From contig UQBY01000004.1 in the NCBI GenBank assembly GCA_900539375.1, positions 62,001-126,000 of the forward strand: 64,000 bases of DNA. The letters are read 5' to 3'. The stretch comes from an uncultured Clostridium sp. GTDB taxonomy: Bacteria; Bacillota; Clostridia; Clostridiales; Clostridiaceae. The translations under genes and the position numbers were made by a program. Shown here one piece after another: positions 53,671 through 61,630 of the stretch. The notes beneath the pieces are model-generated. The model saw nothing but the letters and a program-made list of their open reading frames with translations. It ran no database searches and was not told the DNA's origin. Position 1 is the stretch's first letter, and each line of letters opens with the position of its first letter.

Positions 53671-54434
53671 AGCAATGCTTTACTTATGTCTATCATTCTT
53701 TGGTCCTTTAACGAATTATATATCTCAATGTTTCCTTTTTTTGTGCTATCATTAATAAGATTTTGATTGGCAAGTCTTCTTCTTAATTCTTTGCAAGTGC
53801 CAAGTCCACCATCTATTACAGGAATATTATTACCTATAGTTTCTTGAATAGCCTTTCTTACAAAAGGATAATGGGTACATCCTAAAACTACTGAGCCTAT
53901 TTTTTGTCCTTTAAATTCACTAAACTTATCTTTTAGATAGTCTTTTAAGTCATCACCATCTAAATCTCCTGACTCTATAAATTCAACTAAACCTGCACAG
54001 GGCATAGGAATAATTTCCTTTCCTCCATTATATTTATTCATTAAGTTACCAAATTTCTTTTCTCTTAAAGTCATTGGAGTAGCCATTATTACAATAGCTC
54101 CATCCCTATTTAATTCTACTGCTGGTTTTAATGCTGGTTCTATTCCCACTATAGGAATATCTTTATAATCTTTTCTTAAATCAGCAACAGCTGCACTTGT
54201 TGCAGTATTACAAGCAACTACTACTGCCTTAGCTCCCTTTTCTCTTAATAAATTAAATGCATTATAAGTAAGTTCTTTTACATCATCTACATTTTTTACC
54301 CCATAAGGTGCATTTTTAGAATCTCCAAAATATATATAATTTTCATTGGGCATAAGCTTTATTGCTTCCTTTAAAACGCTTAACCCTCCTACACCTGAAT
54401 CAAAAAAGCCTATAGGCATACTTTTGTTATCCAA
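53655..54434 (-). CDS. murI: glutamate racemase
   Basis: 259 residues. Opens 'MPIGFFDSGVGGLSVLKE' with the first catalytic region, then 'VVACNTATSAAV' (catalytic Cys) and 'VVLGCTHYPFVRKAI' (second catalytic Cys). It makes D-glutamate for peptidoglycan. I start at TTG 54434, with GGAG 9 bases upstream; the next ATG (five codons on) is a possible alternative. First gene of the leftward group with cyclophilin, DUF3783 and XRE genes. Confidence 0.95.
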   Translation of the reverse strand: MDNKSMPIGFFDSGVGGLSVLKEAIKLMPNENYIYFGDSKNAPYGVKNVDDVKELTYNAFNLLREKGAKAVVVACNTATSAAVADLRKDYKDIPIVGIEPALKPAVELNRDGAIVIMATPMTLREKKFGNLMNKYNGGKEIIPMPCAGLVEFIESGDLDGDDLKDYLKDKFSEFKGQKIGSVVLGCTHYPFVRKAIQETIGNNIPVIDGGLGTCKELRRRLANQNLINDSTKKGNIEIYNSLKDQRMIDISKALLKKEM

Positions 54435-54673
54435 GATATATCACTCCATTTTTTATTTAATATTTATACCTTAAATTCAATTTACTATTTTAACAAAAAA
54501 ACATTAACTTTATATAAAATCCTATTTATATTTTATTACTTTAATTCTAATAAATCCATATATTTATTACATAAAATATCTAAATTTAAAATTATAATCA
54601 AAGTTTGTTTTTTTAAGAATAAGTTATTATTTACCTTTATTTTTTATAGGCTAAACATTTGATTATAAAGTTA

Positions 54674-54702
54674 TTGACAGTAAAACTTCATTATAATAGA
54701 AT
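54674..54702 (+). promoter_or_regulatory. promoter of the glutamine synthetase gene
   Basis: TTGACA (54674-54679), a 17-base spacer and TAGAAT (54697-54702), close to the housekeeping sigma consensus. The transcript would have a leader of about 100 bases. The rest of the 374-base gap from 54435 is A/T-rich and shows no gene other than the short leader ORF. Confidence 0.7.
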
Positions 54703-54780
54703 TTTTCTTAGAGAGTTACTAACATTACAATCCAAATATTTCTTTGTTTAGTACATATATTCAGAAAGGATGTGAAAAAT

Positions 54781-54816
54781 TTGCACAAGCTTTTGTGTAA
54801 ATATAATTATGATTAA
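54781..54816 (+). CDS. 11-codon leader ORF overlapping the glutamine synthetase start
   Basis: TTG start with GAAAGGA 10 bases upstream, coding MHKLLCKYNYD. Its TAA (54814-54816) lies 3 bases inside the glutamine synthetase gene (ATGATTAA). The main gene has no ribosome site of its own, so ribosomes finishing this ORF may reinitiate there. Alternative: the enzyme starts at an ATT codon at 54779, in frame and 8 bases from the GGA. Confidence 0.4.
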   Translation: MHKLLCKYNYD

Positions 54817-56710
54817 AGATTTAATTTATACCATTCCCCATGACAAACATACTAGTGAGGATATAAAAGCTATTTTGTTAGCTCATCCTGAAATAAAATT
54901 TGTTTCATTCGTTGGAGTTGATTTATCTTGCAATGACACTGATGAAAAAATACCTGTAAAATTATTTCTTGAAGATTTAGAAACTATTTTACATGGTGTT
55001 GCAATTCAAACTGACGGTTCATCAGTTGTTCTTCCTGGTATAGCAACTCTTAATAATGCTAAAGTCGATATGGTTACTGATTTAGATAGCAAGTGGTTTG
55101 TTGACTATAATTATGACCATATAGATTTAGAAACCCAAAAGCCTATCGGAACTTTAAGAATTCCTTGTTTTTTATACCATACAAACAAGCCAGTAGATTC
55201 AAGACATATCCTTAAATCAGCAGTAACAAGCTTTAAAGAAACTTTATGGAACATCTTTGAAACTAAGCCTGAAATTTTAAAACCTTATGGAATAACAAAA
55301 GGTGATATAGATGAGATTAATATCACTTCTGCTACTGAACTTGAATTCTGGGTTAAAACTCCAAATGATAAAGCTGAAGTAGAAGAATTATATACATCTG
55401 AAGTATTACATGAACATTATTGGACTAGAACAAAGGGAACTGTAAGAACTGCATTAGAAGAATCTTTACTTCTTATGGAAGCTTATGGTTTTGAACCAGA
55501 AATGGGACATAAAGAAGTAGGAGGAGTTAAGGCAAAACTTACTTCAAATGGTCAATTTAATCATATAATGGAGCAAATGGAGGTAGACTGGAAATTCTCT
55601 GATGCCCTTCAATCTGCAGATAATGAATTATTTATAAAAATATTAATACAAGAAACCTTCAGAAGAAATGGACTTGAAGTTACATTCATGGCAAAACCAT
55701 TAGAGGGAATAGCTGGTTCTGGTATGCATGTACATCTTGGTGTAAGCCTAAAACTTAAAAATGGTAAAAGAATAAACCTATTCCACGCTACTAAAGAAGA
55801 TTTCTTAAGTGCTATTGGATACGGTGCTTTAATGGGACTTCTTAAAAACTATGAAGTAATGAATCCATTTATATCTTCAACAAATAATGCCCTTAGAAGA
55901 TTAAGACCTGGATTTGAAGCTCCAATATGTACTGTTACATCTCTTGGATTAAGTCCTTCAAATCCTTCAAGAAATAGAAGTATTCTTATTGGATTAATAA
56001 GAGATTTAGCTAATCCAAAAGCTACAAGATTTGAATTACGTTCTCCAAACCCACATTCAAATGTATATATAGTTATGGCAGTATCTTATATGAGTATGCT
56101 TGATGGTATATTATATGCTGTAAATAACAATAAAACAGAAGAAGAACTTTTAAAAGAGTTATCAAAACATGCTGGTGAAGAAGCTGATTATCTTGAAAAA
56201 GACAGAGCTTATAGAAGTGAAGAAGATGTATTTGAACACTTCTCAGTAGAAGAAAGAAATAAACTATTTGGAAAGGCCCCAGCTACTGTTTATGAAAACT
56301 TAACAGCTCTTGATAAATATCCTGAAAAATTAAAGGTTCTTAAAAGAGATAATGTTTTAGATGATACTTTAATTAATAGTTTTAAAATAGCTGCACTTCA
56401 AAGATGGAGTACTGAAATAACTAAGAGAGTTATTGGTGGATATATGAATGAAATTCGTTCATTTGTTCCTCTTCATTCTTTGGACAAAGCTTTAGACCTT
56501 GATATATCAAACTGGATGAAAATAAATGATTTAAGACATTATATTATGAAAGACACTTATACATCTAAAGGACTATTTACTAAAATAAAAGAAGCCTTTG
56601 AAAAACAAGACTATTCAAAAGCATCTAAGTATTACTTAGAATTAGAAGAAAAAATGGAAATTTTAAGAGATTTATATTCTTCTTATAAGAAAAATTTATT
56701 AGATATCTAA
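54809..56710 (+). CDS. glnA: glutamine synthetase, long clostridial form
   Basis: 633 residues, longer than the 440-470 of ordinary GSI. N-terminal beta-grasp part (1-130), catalytic part with 'ATELEFWVKTP' (Glu metal ligands), 'PEMGHKEVGGVKAKL', 'GIAGSGMHVHLGVSL' (His) and 'NPSRNRSILIGL', 'ATRFELRSPNPHSN' (Arg/Glu). A helical C-terminal extension (about 440-633) is absent in GSI. It makes glutamine from glutamate, ammonia and ATP. There is no Shine-Dalgarno site at the ATG; see the overlapping leader ORF. Single gene with its own promoter and terminator. Confidence 0.88.
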   Translation: MIKDLIYTIPHDKHTSEDIKAILLAHPEIKFVSFVGVDLSCNDTDEKIPVKLFLEDLETILHGVAIQTDGSSVVLPGIATLNNAKVDMVTDLDSKWFVDYNYDHIDLETQKPIGTLRIPCFLYHTNKPVDSRHILKSAVTSFKETLWNIFETKPEILKPYGITKGDIDEINITSATELEFWVKTPNDKAEVEELYTSEVLHEHYWTRTKGTVRTALEESLLLMEAYGFEPEMGHKEVGGVKAKLTSNGQFNHIMEQMEVDWKFSDALQSADNELFIKILIQETFRRNGLEVTFMAKPLEGIAGSGMHVHLGVSLKLKNGKRINLFHATKEDFLSAIGYGALMGLLKNYEVMNPFISSTNNALRRLRPGFEAPICTVTSLGLSPSNPSRNRSILIGLIRDLANPKATRFELRSPNPHSNVYIVMAVSYMSMLDGILYAVNNNKTEEELLKELSKHAGEEADYLEKDRAYRSEEDVFEHFSVEERNKLFGKAPATVYENLTALDKYPEKLKVLKRDNVLDDTLINSFKIAALQRWSTEITKRVIGGYMNEIRSFVPLHSLDKALDLDISNWMKINDLRHYIMKDTYTSKGLFTKIKEAFEKQDYSKASKYYLELEEKMEILRDLYSSYKKNLLDI

Positions 56711-56716
56711 TAAATC

Positions 56717-56749
56717 AAAAGACGTAGGAACTTTTAACCTACGTCTTTT
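56717..56749. terminator. terminator after glutamine synthetase
   Basis: Perfect 12-bp stem 'aaaagacgtagg' / 'cctacgtctttt' followed by T. It lies between convergent genes and can serve both. Confidence 0.88.
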
Positions 56750-56768
56750 TTATATATAATTTATTATG

Positions 56769-57017
56769 CTAAGCTAATGCTGATTTTCCCATAGAATAAC
56801 TATTATATCTTAAAGGAGTATTTTCTATAATATATTCTGCTTCTTTATAGCTTTTAGCTTTAAAAACTATAGTCCACCCATCTCTAGTATGTTTTCCTAC
56901 ACACATTAAATATCTATCATCACAAGATTTATTTAATCCATCTTTATCTATTATTAAACTTCTAACTTCTCCTATAGTTTTAACATTTAATTTAACAAAA
57001 ACATCACTTGTATTCAT
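56769..57017 (-). CDS. 82-residue protein under LexA-type control, unknown function
   Basis: 82 residues, compact alpha/beta, 'RYLMCVGKHTRDGWTIVFK' in the middle and 'YKEAEYIIENTPLRYNSYS' at the end. It has no signal peptide, membrane segment or known motif. I do not recognise the family. The ATG has GAAGGGAG. Two LexA-type boxes sit in its promoter, so it is probably induced by DNA damage. Other SOS genes encode repair, mutagenesis, division block or toxin functions; this one cannot be assigned. Not in an operon. Confidence 0.75.
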   Translation of the reverse strand: MNTSDVFVKLNVKTIGEVRSLIIDKDGLNKSCDDRYLMCVGKHTRDGWTIVFKAKSYKEAEYIIENTPLRYNSYSMGKSALA

Positions 57018-57037
57018 ATTATTTTACTCCCTTCACG

Positions 57038-57087
57038 CGAACATATGTTTATGTTCTTATTATACAGAACTTTTGTTCGCTAGTCAA
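57038..57087 (-). promoter_or_regulatory. SOS promoter with two LexA-type boxes
   Basis: TTGACT (57087-57082), 17-base spacer, TATAAT (57064-57059). Box 1 GAACAAAAGTTC (57078-57067) is a perfect GAAC-N4-GTTC lying in the spacer. Box 2 AAACATATGTTCG (57050-57038) lies just past the likely start of transcription and has one change from the CGAACATATGTTCG consensus of Firmicutes. Confidence 0.85.
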
Positions 57088-57134
57088 CATAATTCTGTAC
57101 TTAATATTATTTATTAATTTGAAAATTTATACAT

Positions 57135-57172
57135 AAAAAAGCTAGAGAATAAATTTTTTCTCTAGCCTTTTT
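57135..57172 (-). terminator. terminator of the pullulanase gene
   Basis: 15-bp stem 'aaaaaagctagagaa' / 'ttctctagccttttt' just past the pullulanase stop, with T on the minus strand. Confidence 0.88.
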
Positions 57173-57180
57173 GTTTAAAC

Positions 57181-58020
57181 TTATTTAATTGTATAACTCA
57201 TTGATTTTCTTGTTACTTGTCCATTTGAGTCTTTTACATCTACATATAATGTCTTATTTCCTACTTTGCTAGGTTTCCATACTGTTATATTTGATGCTGA
57301 ATAATCTTGAATTACAAACCAATTACCTGAGGCATCTTTTACTAAGAACTTATATTGTAATGTTCCTGTTCCTGTTGCTTTTGCTGATAATACAATTTCT
57401 GTTTTACTTTTTTGTGGTGATTTTTTATCTGTTGTAAAGCTAGTTACTGTTGGTGCAGCTACTTTTACTGTATAGCTCATTGCCTTTCTTGTTACTTGTC
57501 CATTTGCATCTTTTACATCTACATATAATGTTTTATTTCCTGCTTTGTTAGCTTTCCATGTGCAACTATTTACTATTGAATAATCTCTTATTACTGCCCA
57601 GTTTCCTGTTGTATTATCTTTTATTAAGAACTTATATTGTAATACTCCTGTTCCACTTGCAGCTGCACTTAAAGTTACTTCTGTTCCACTTGCTTGTGGT
57701 GACTTTTTGCCTGCTACAAATGAAACTACTTTTGGTTTTTCTACTTCTTTAACAGTATAGCTCATTGATTTTCTTGTTACTTGTCCATTACCATCTTTTA
57801 CATCTACATATAATGTTTTGTTTCCTGTTTTTCCTGTTGTCCATGTATATGTGTTTGAAGTTTTATAATCTCTTAATACTGCCCAATTTCCTGTTGTATT
57901 ATCTTTTATTAAGAATTTGTATTGTAATGTTTTTGTTCCAGTTGCTTTTGCTGTTAATGTAACTTGTGTTCCACTTACTTGTGGTGATTGTTTGCTTGCT
58001 ACAAAACTGTTTATTACTGG
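57181..58020 (-). repeat. three tandem C-terminal domain repeats of the pullulanase
   Basis: Units of about 283-285 bases. 'tttcttgttacttgtccatt' recurs near 57204, 57487 and 57772 at near identity, each followed by 'ttttacatctacatataatg'. They encode beta domains ending in 'QVTRK(S/A)MSYTVK'. Confidence 0.85.
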
Positions 58021-61000
58021 TGCTACTATTGTTACCTTCTTATATTTATAAGTTACTGTTATTGTTCCATTTTTATATGTTCCGCTTGCATTTGTTGGAG
58101 TTGAAACTAATTCATATCCTGATATTGTCTTTTCTGTTGTTGTATATTTTGCTCCTATTGTTCCTGTCTTAGTTGTTGAACCTGCTATTTCATTTCCATT
58201 TTCATCTACATATTTTACTACTACTGTTCCTTTTTCAGCATCAGCTTTAGAATAAACATAAGTTACTATTGTTGTTGAAGCTGCAAATTTTCCTGTAGCA
58301 TTTGATGGTGTTGTTTTTAAGTTATATCCTGATATTGTTTTTGCTGTTGTTGTATAACTTTCTCCTACAAGTCCAGTTTTAGTTGTTGAACTTGCTATTT
58401 CATTTCCATCTTCATCCACATATTTTACTATTACCATTGCTTCATTAAATCCTACTTCAGAATAAACATAAGTTACTATTGTTGTTGAAGCTGTAAATTT
58501 TCCTGTAGCATTTGATGGTGTTGTTTTTAAATCATATCCTGATATTGTTTTTGCTGTTGTTGTATAACTTGTTCCTATTGTTCCTTTTTTAGTTGTTGAT
58601 GTTGCTATTTCATTTCCATTTTCATCTACATATTTTACTATTACTGTTCCTTCTGTTGGTCCATCTGGATCTTCTGTAAGAACTTTACCATTCTTAACCC
58701 AAACTTCTCCTTCAACACTATATCCGCTACTTCCAACACCTGATGGTTCTTGTTGTGAGCCATTATTGAAAATAACTTGTCCTGCTTCTGTTTCTGTTAC
58801 TTCATAACTCCACCAACCATTTCCATCATTGTTCATCTTAGCTCCTGGCCATGCCCCAGTAAATAATTTTGCAGTTCCTGATGATTCATCATAAGCATAA
58901 ATATTTACTGTTGACCAACTTGTATTATAGTAATGTACTGTTAAACATTTTACTTCTTTTTCTTTATAATAATAAGTTACAACTTTATTTCCTTCTGTAT
59001 AAGTTCCAGTAGCATTTGAAGGAGTTTCTATTAATTCATATCCTTTTATAGTTTTTGCTGTTGTAGTATAAGTCTTTCCAACTTTTCCTCTTAATGATTC
59101 TGAAGTTGCAATTTCTTCTCCTGTTTCCTTATTTACATATTTTACTGTTACTGTTCCTCTTGGAGTATCATCTTCTTTGTATGTGTAAGTTACTGTTATT
59201 GTTCCATCTGTAAATTTACCATTTGCATTTGATGGTGTACTTACTAATATATAGTCTTCATCATTCATTGCAGATGTTGTATAAGATGTTCCTTCTTTTC
59301 CTGTCTTTGTTTCTGTTTTTATTATATCTCCATTTTGATTAACATGATTAACAATTACTGTTCCTTTTTTACCTATTACTGTATTATCAAAGCTATTCTT
59401 TTCAACTAAAATCATAGCTGAACGTCCTGATAATTGAACACTTCCACTTGCAGTTCCTAAAGATTCAACTCCAGATTTAGTGCCATTAGCAACAATTACC
59501 CAGTTTCCTGAAGGTAAATTTATAGTTGTTCCATTAGAAGAAGCATTAAATAAACAAACTACTTTGCTCCATTCTCCAGAAACATTATTTGTAAGAGAAT
59601 ATGCTATTTGTTGATTTCCTGAAGTAGTTAACCATTGAATTCTATTACCAGCTGATGTAGTTGGATCTCTAAATGCAGAGAAGTTCTTTCTTATTTCAAT
59701 TAATCCTTTATAGTAATTTACTAAATCACTATATTCTTTAACTCTCTTCCAATCTAATTTATTTATAGAAGCACTTGATTGGTAACTATTATGGTCTCCC
59801 ATTTTACTTCTAGCAAACTCTTCACCAGCTTGGAAGAATGATGAACCTTGAGAAGTTAATACTAATGCTGCTGATAATTTATTCATATTAACTATATCAT
59901 CATATCTATTACCATTTTGGCTCTTTCCCATTGTCATACATAAAATGTCATATAATGCATGGTTATCATGACAAGATGTATATGTTATAACTTGCGAAGG
60001 TTGTTTAGACCAAATATTATTATTTATATTATCATAATCTCCACATTGTGCCTTTATACCAGCTATAACTTCTGTTTGTCTATTTCCATTACCTGTAACC
60101 CATCCAGCGTTACTAAGTTTTCCATCCCAAGTGTTACCTTTTATAGCATCTCTAGCATTATCACTAAACATAGCTATATTATTATCTAAAGACTTACAGT
60201 TTGCTTTATTAGCATATCCTGCCAAACTATTTTTGCTACCATCACCACACCAAGGTTCACCCCACATTTTAATTTGAGGGTCTACCTTATTTAAAGCTGC
60301 TCTTATTTCATTCATTGTTTTAACATCATGAACACCCATAAGGTCAAATCTAAATCCATCTAAATGATATTCTGTTGCCCAATAAACAATAGAATCTATC
60401 ATATATTTTCTGTACATTTCTTTAGTACTATCTGTTGAGTTTCCACAACCAGACCAGTCTGTTGAAGTATAATAATATCCTGGTACTGTTCTATCTAATG
60501 GTGAGTATTGTTTCTTTTGGAAATCATTTTGACTTCCACCTTGTCCAAATGGTGCATAAGTATGGTTATAAACAACATCCATTACAACCCCAATTCCTGC
60601 ATCATGGAATGCCTTTACCATTTGTTTTAATTCTGAAACTCTTACATTACCATCATAAGGATTAGTTGAATATGAACCTTCTGGTACATTATAGTTCTTT
60701 GGGTCATAACCCCAGTTAAAAGTTTCTCCATCTGAGTTTCTTTCATCTACTGATGCATAATCATACATAGGTAATATTTGTACATGTGTTACACCTAATT
60801 CTTTTAAGTAATCTATACCTGTTTTTGTTACTCCATCACCATTTAAAGTTGTTCCTTCTTCAGTAAATGCAAGGAATTTTCCTCTATATTTTTGGTCTAT
60901 TCCTGATGAAGAGTCATAAGAGAAGTCTTTTACATGTACTTCCCAAGTTATTGCATCTGTTTGGTTTGGAGAATCAACTCTTTTATCATTTTCCCAGCCA

Positions 61001-61434
61001 TCTGGGTCTGTACTATCTAAATCAATAACCATTGATCTGTCACCATTTATTCCAGTGGTTCTTCCATATACATCTGGAGTTTCACGACCATCAACTAAAT
61101 AAGTATAATAAGTATTTTTCAAATCTCCATTTATTGTAATTGACCATACATTTTGTCCACCCTTTGTCATGTCTTTGGTTTCAATTACAGCTGCCCCTGA
61201 TTCTTCGTCACTACCTGTAGTATACCTTTTTATTTGTACCTTTGATGCTGTTGGTGCCCAAACTTTAAATGTTGTCTTTGTTGTACTATAAGTGACTCCT
61301 AAATCATTTCCATTATAAGCTTCATAGCTTGCTGCACTTGCTTCAGTTAAACTTAATTGTTGTATTGGTACTGAGACAACTGTTGAAGTAAGTGCTACTG
61401 TTAAAATAGTTGCTAATAGCTTTTTAACCTTCAT
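57181..61434 (-). CDS. pulA: secreted type I pullulanase with starch-binding and MucBP-type repeats
   Basis: 1417 residues. Signal peptide (1-35, '...TEASAAS'), CBM48-like N-domain (about 40-150), GH13 barrel (about 155-640) with the pullulanase marker 'FNWGYDPKNYNVPEGSY', nucleophile Asp in 'GFRFDLMGVHD' (about 361), acid Glu in 'WGEPWCGDG' (about 391) and 'SCHDNHALYD'. Then two MucBP-like repeats (about 690-825), a CBM26-like starch-binding domain (about 828-915, 'YNTSWSTVNIYAYDES'), three more MucBP-like repeats (about 928-1135) and three C-terminal beta repeats (1141-1417). It cuts alpha-1,6 links of starch or glycogen outside the cell. No sorting signal, so release or non-covalent wall binding. 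Confidence 0.93.
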   Translation of the reverse strand: MKVKKLLATILTVALTSTVVSVPIQQLSLTEASAASYEAYNGNDLGVTYSTTKTTFKVWAPTASKVQIKRYTTGSDEESGAAVIETKDMTKGGQNVWSITINGDLKNTYYTYLVDGRETPDVYGRTTGINGDRSMVIDLDSTDPDGWENDKRVDSPNQTDAITWEVHVKDFSYDSSSGIDQKYRGKFLAFTEEGTTLNGDGVTKTGIDYLKELGVTHVQILPMYDYASVDERNSDGETFNWGYDPKNYNVPEGSYSTNPYDGNVRVSELKQMVKAFHDAGIGVVMDVVYNHTYAPFGQGGSQNDFQKKQYSPLDRTVPGYYYTSTDWSGCGNSTDSTKEMYRKYMIDSIVYWATEYHLDGFRFDLMGVHDVKTMNEIRAALNKVDPQIKMWGEPWCGDGSKNSLAGYANKANCKSLDNNIAMFSDNARDAIKGNTWDGKLSNAGWVTGNGNRQTEVIAGIKAQCGDYDNINNNIWSKQPSQVITYTSCHDNHALYDILCMTMGKSQNGNRYDDIVNMNKLSAALVLTSQGSSFFQAGEEFARSKMGDHNSYQSSASINKLDWKRVKEYSDLVNYYKGLIEIRKNFSAFRDPTTSAGNRIQWLTTSGNQQIAYSLTNNVSGEWSKVVCLFNASSNGTTINLPSGNWVIVANGTKSGVESLGTASGSVQLSGRSAMILVEKNSFDNTVIGKKGTVIVNHVNQNGDIIKTETKTGKEGTSYTTSAMNDEDYILVSTPSNANGKFTDGTITVTYTYKEDDTPRGTVTVKYVNKETGEEIATSESLRGKVGKTYTTTAKTIKGYELIETPSNATGTYTEGNKVVTYYYKEKEVKCLTVHYYNTSWSTVNIYAYDESSGTAKLFTGAWPGAKMNNDGNGWWSYEVTETEAGQVIFNNGSQQEPSGVGSSGYSVEGEVWVKNGKVLTEDPDGPTEGTVIVKYVDENGNEIATSTTKKGTIGTSYTTTAKTISGYDLKTTPSNATGKFTASTTIVTYVYSEVGFNEAMVIVKYVDEDGNEIASSTTKTGLVGESYTTTAKTISGYNLKTTPSNATGKFAASTTIVTYVYSKADAEKGTVVVKYVDENGNEIAGSTTKTGTIGAKYTTTEKTISGYELVSTPTNASGTYKNGTITVTYKYKKVTIVAPVINSFVASKQSPQVSGTQVTLTAKATGTKTLQYKFLIKDNTTGNWAVLRDYKTSNTYTWTTGKTGNKTLYVDVKDGNGQVTRKSMSYTVKEVEKPKVVSFVAGKKSPQASGTEVTLSAAASGTGVLQYKFLIKDNTTGNWAVIRDYSIVNSCTWKANKAGNKTLYVDVKDANGQVTRKAMSYTVKVAAPTVTSFTTDKKSPQKSKTEIVLSAKATGTGTLQYKFLVKDASGNWFVIQDYSASNITVWKPSKVGNKTLYVDVKDSNGQVTRKSMSYTIK
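58030..58660 (-). repeat. three tandem MucBP-like repeats of the pullulanase
   Basis: Period about 206-212 bases. 'tgctatttcatttcca' followed by 'catattttacta' recurs near 58193, 58399 and 58611. They encode 'KYVDE(N/D)GNEIA' units. Close DNA identity allows copy-number change. Confidence 0.85.
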
Positions 61435-61462
61435 TTTACATCCCCCTTTTTAGCTTAAAATA

Positions 61463-61487
61463 TGTAATCGTTATATGTTCTATTATA
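61463..61487 (-). promoter_or_regulatory. pullulanase promoter with possible cre site
   Basis: A TATAAT lies at 61487-61482 on the minus strand. Just downstream, over the likely transcription start, is TGTAATCGTTATAT (61463-61476 on the plus strand), which agrees with 12 of 14 positions of the TGWAANCGNTNWCA catabolite-response element. This predicts carbon repression. Confidence 0.45.
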
Positions 61488-61574
61488 TAATTTGACTCTG
61501 TTTTTTTCAATAATATTTTCAACCTTTATTTGTTTTTATTAAGTAATTTTAAAGTTTTTTTAAAAATTTTATGT

Positions 61575-61619
61575 AAAAAAGTTGTTGTGCAAAAATTAAT
61601 TTACACAACAACTTCTTTT
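61575..61619 (-). terminator. terminator of carB
   Basis: 'aaaaaagttgttgtg' pairs with 'cacaacaacttctttttt'-type arm (61604-61619), about 15 bp, 12 bases past the carB stop on the minus strand. Confidence 0.75.
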
Positions 61620-61630
61620 TGATTAGATTA

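Noticed and set aside
57558..58172. Leu-rich plus-strand frames opposite the pullulanase repeats
   Set aside because: Products are low-complexity shadows of tandem repeats and have no start signals.
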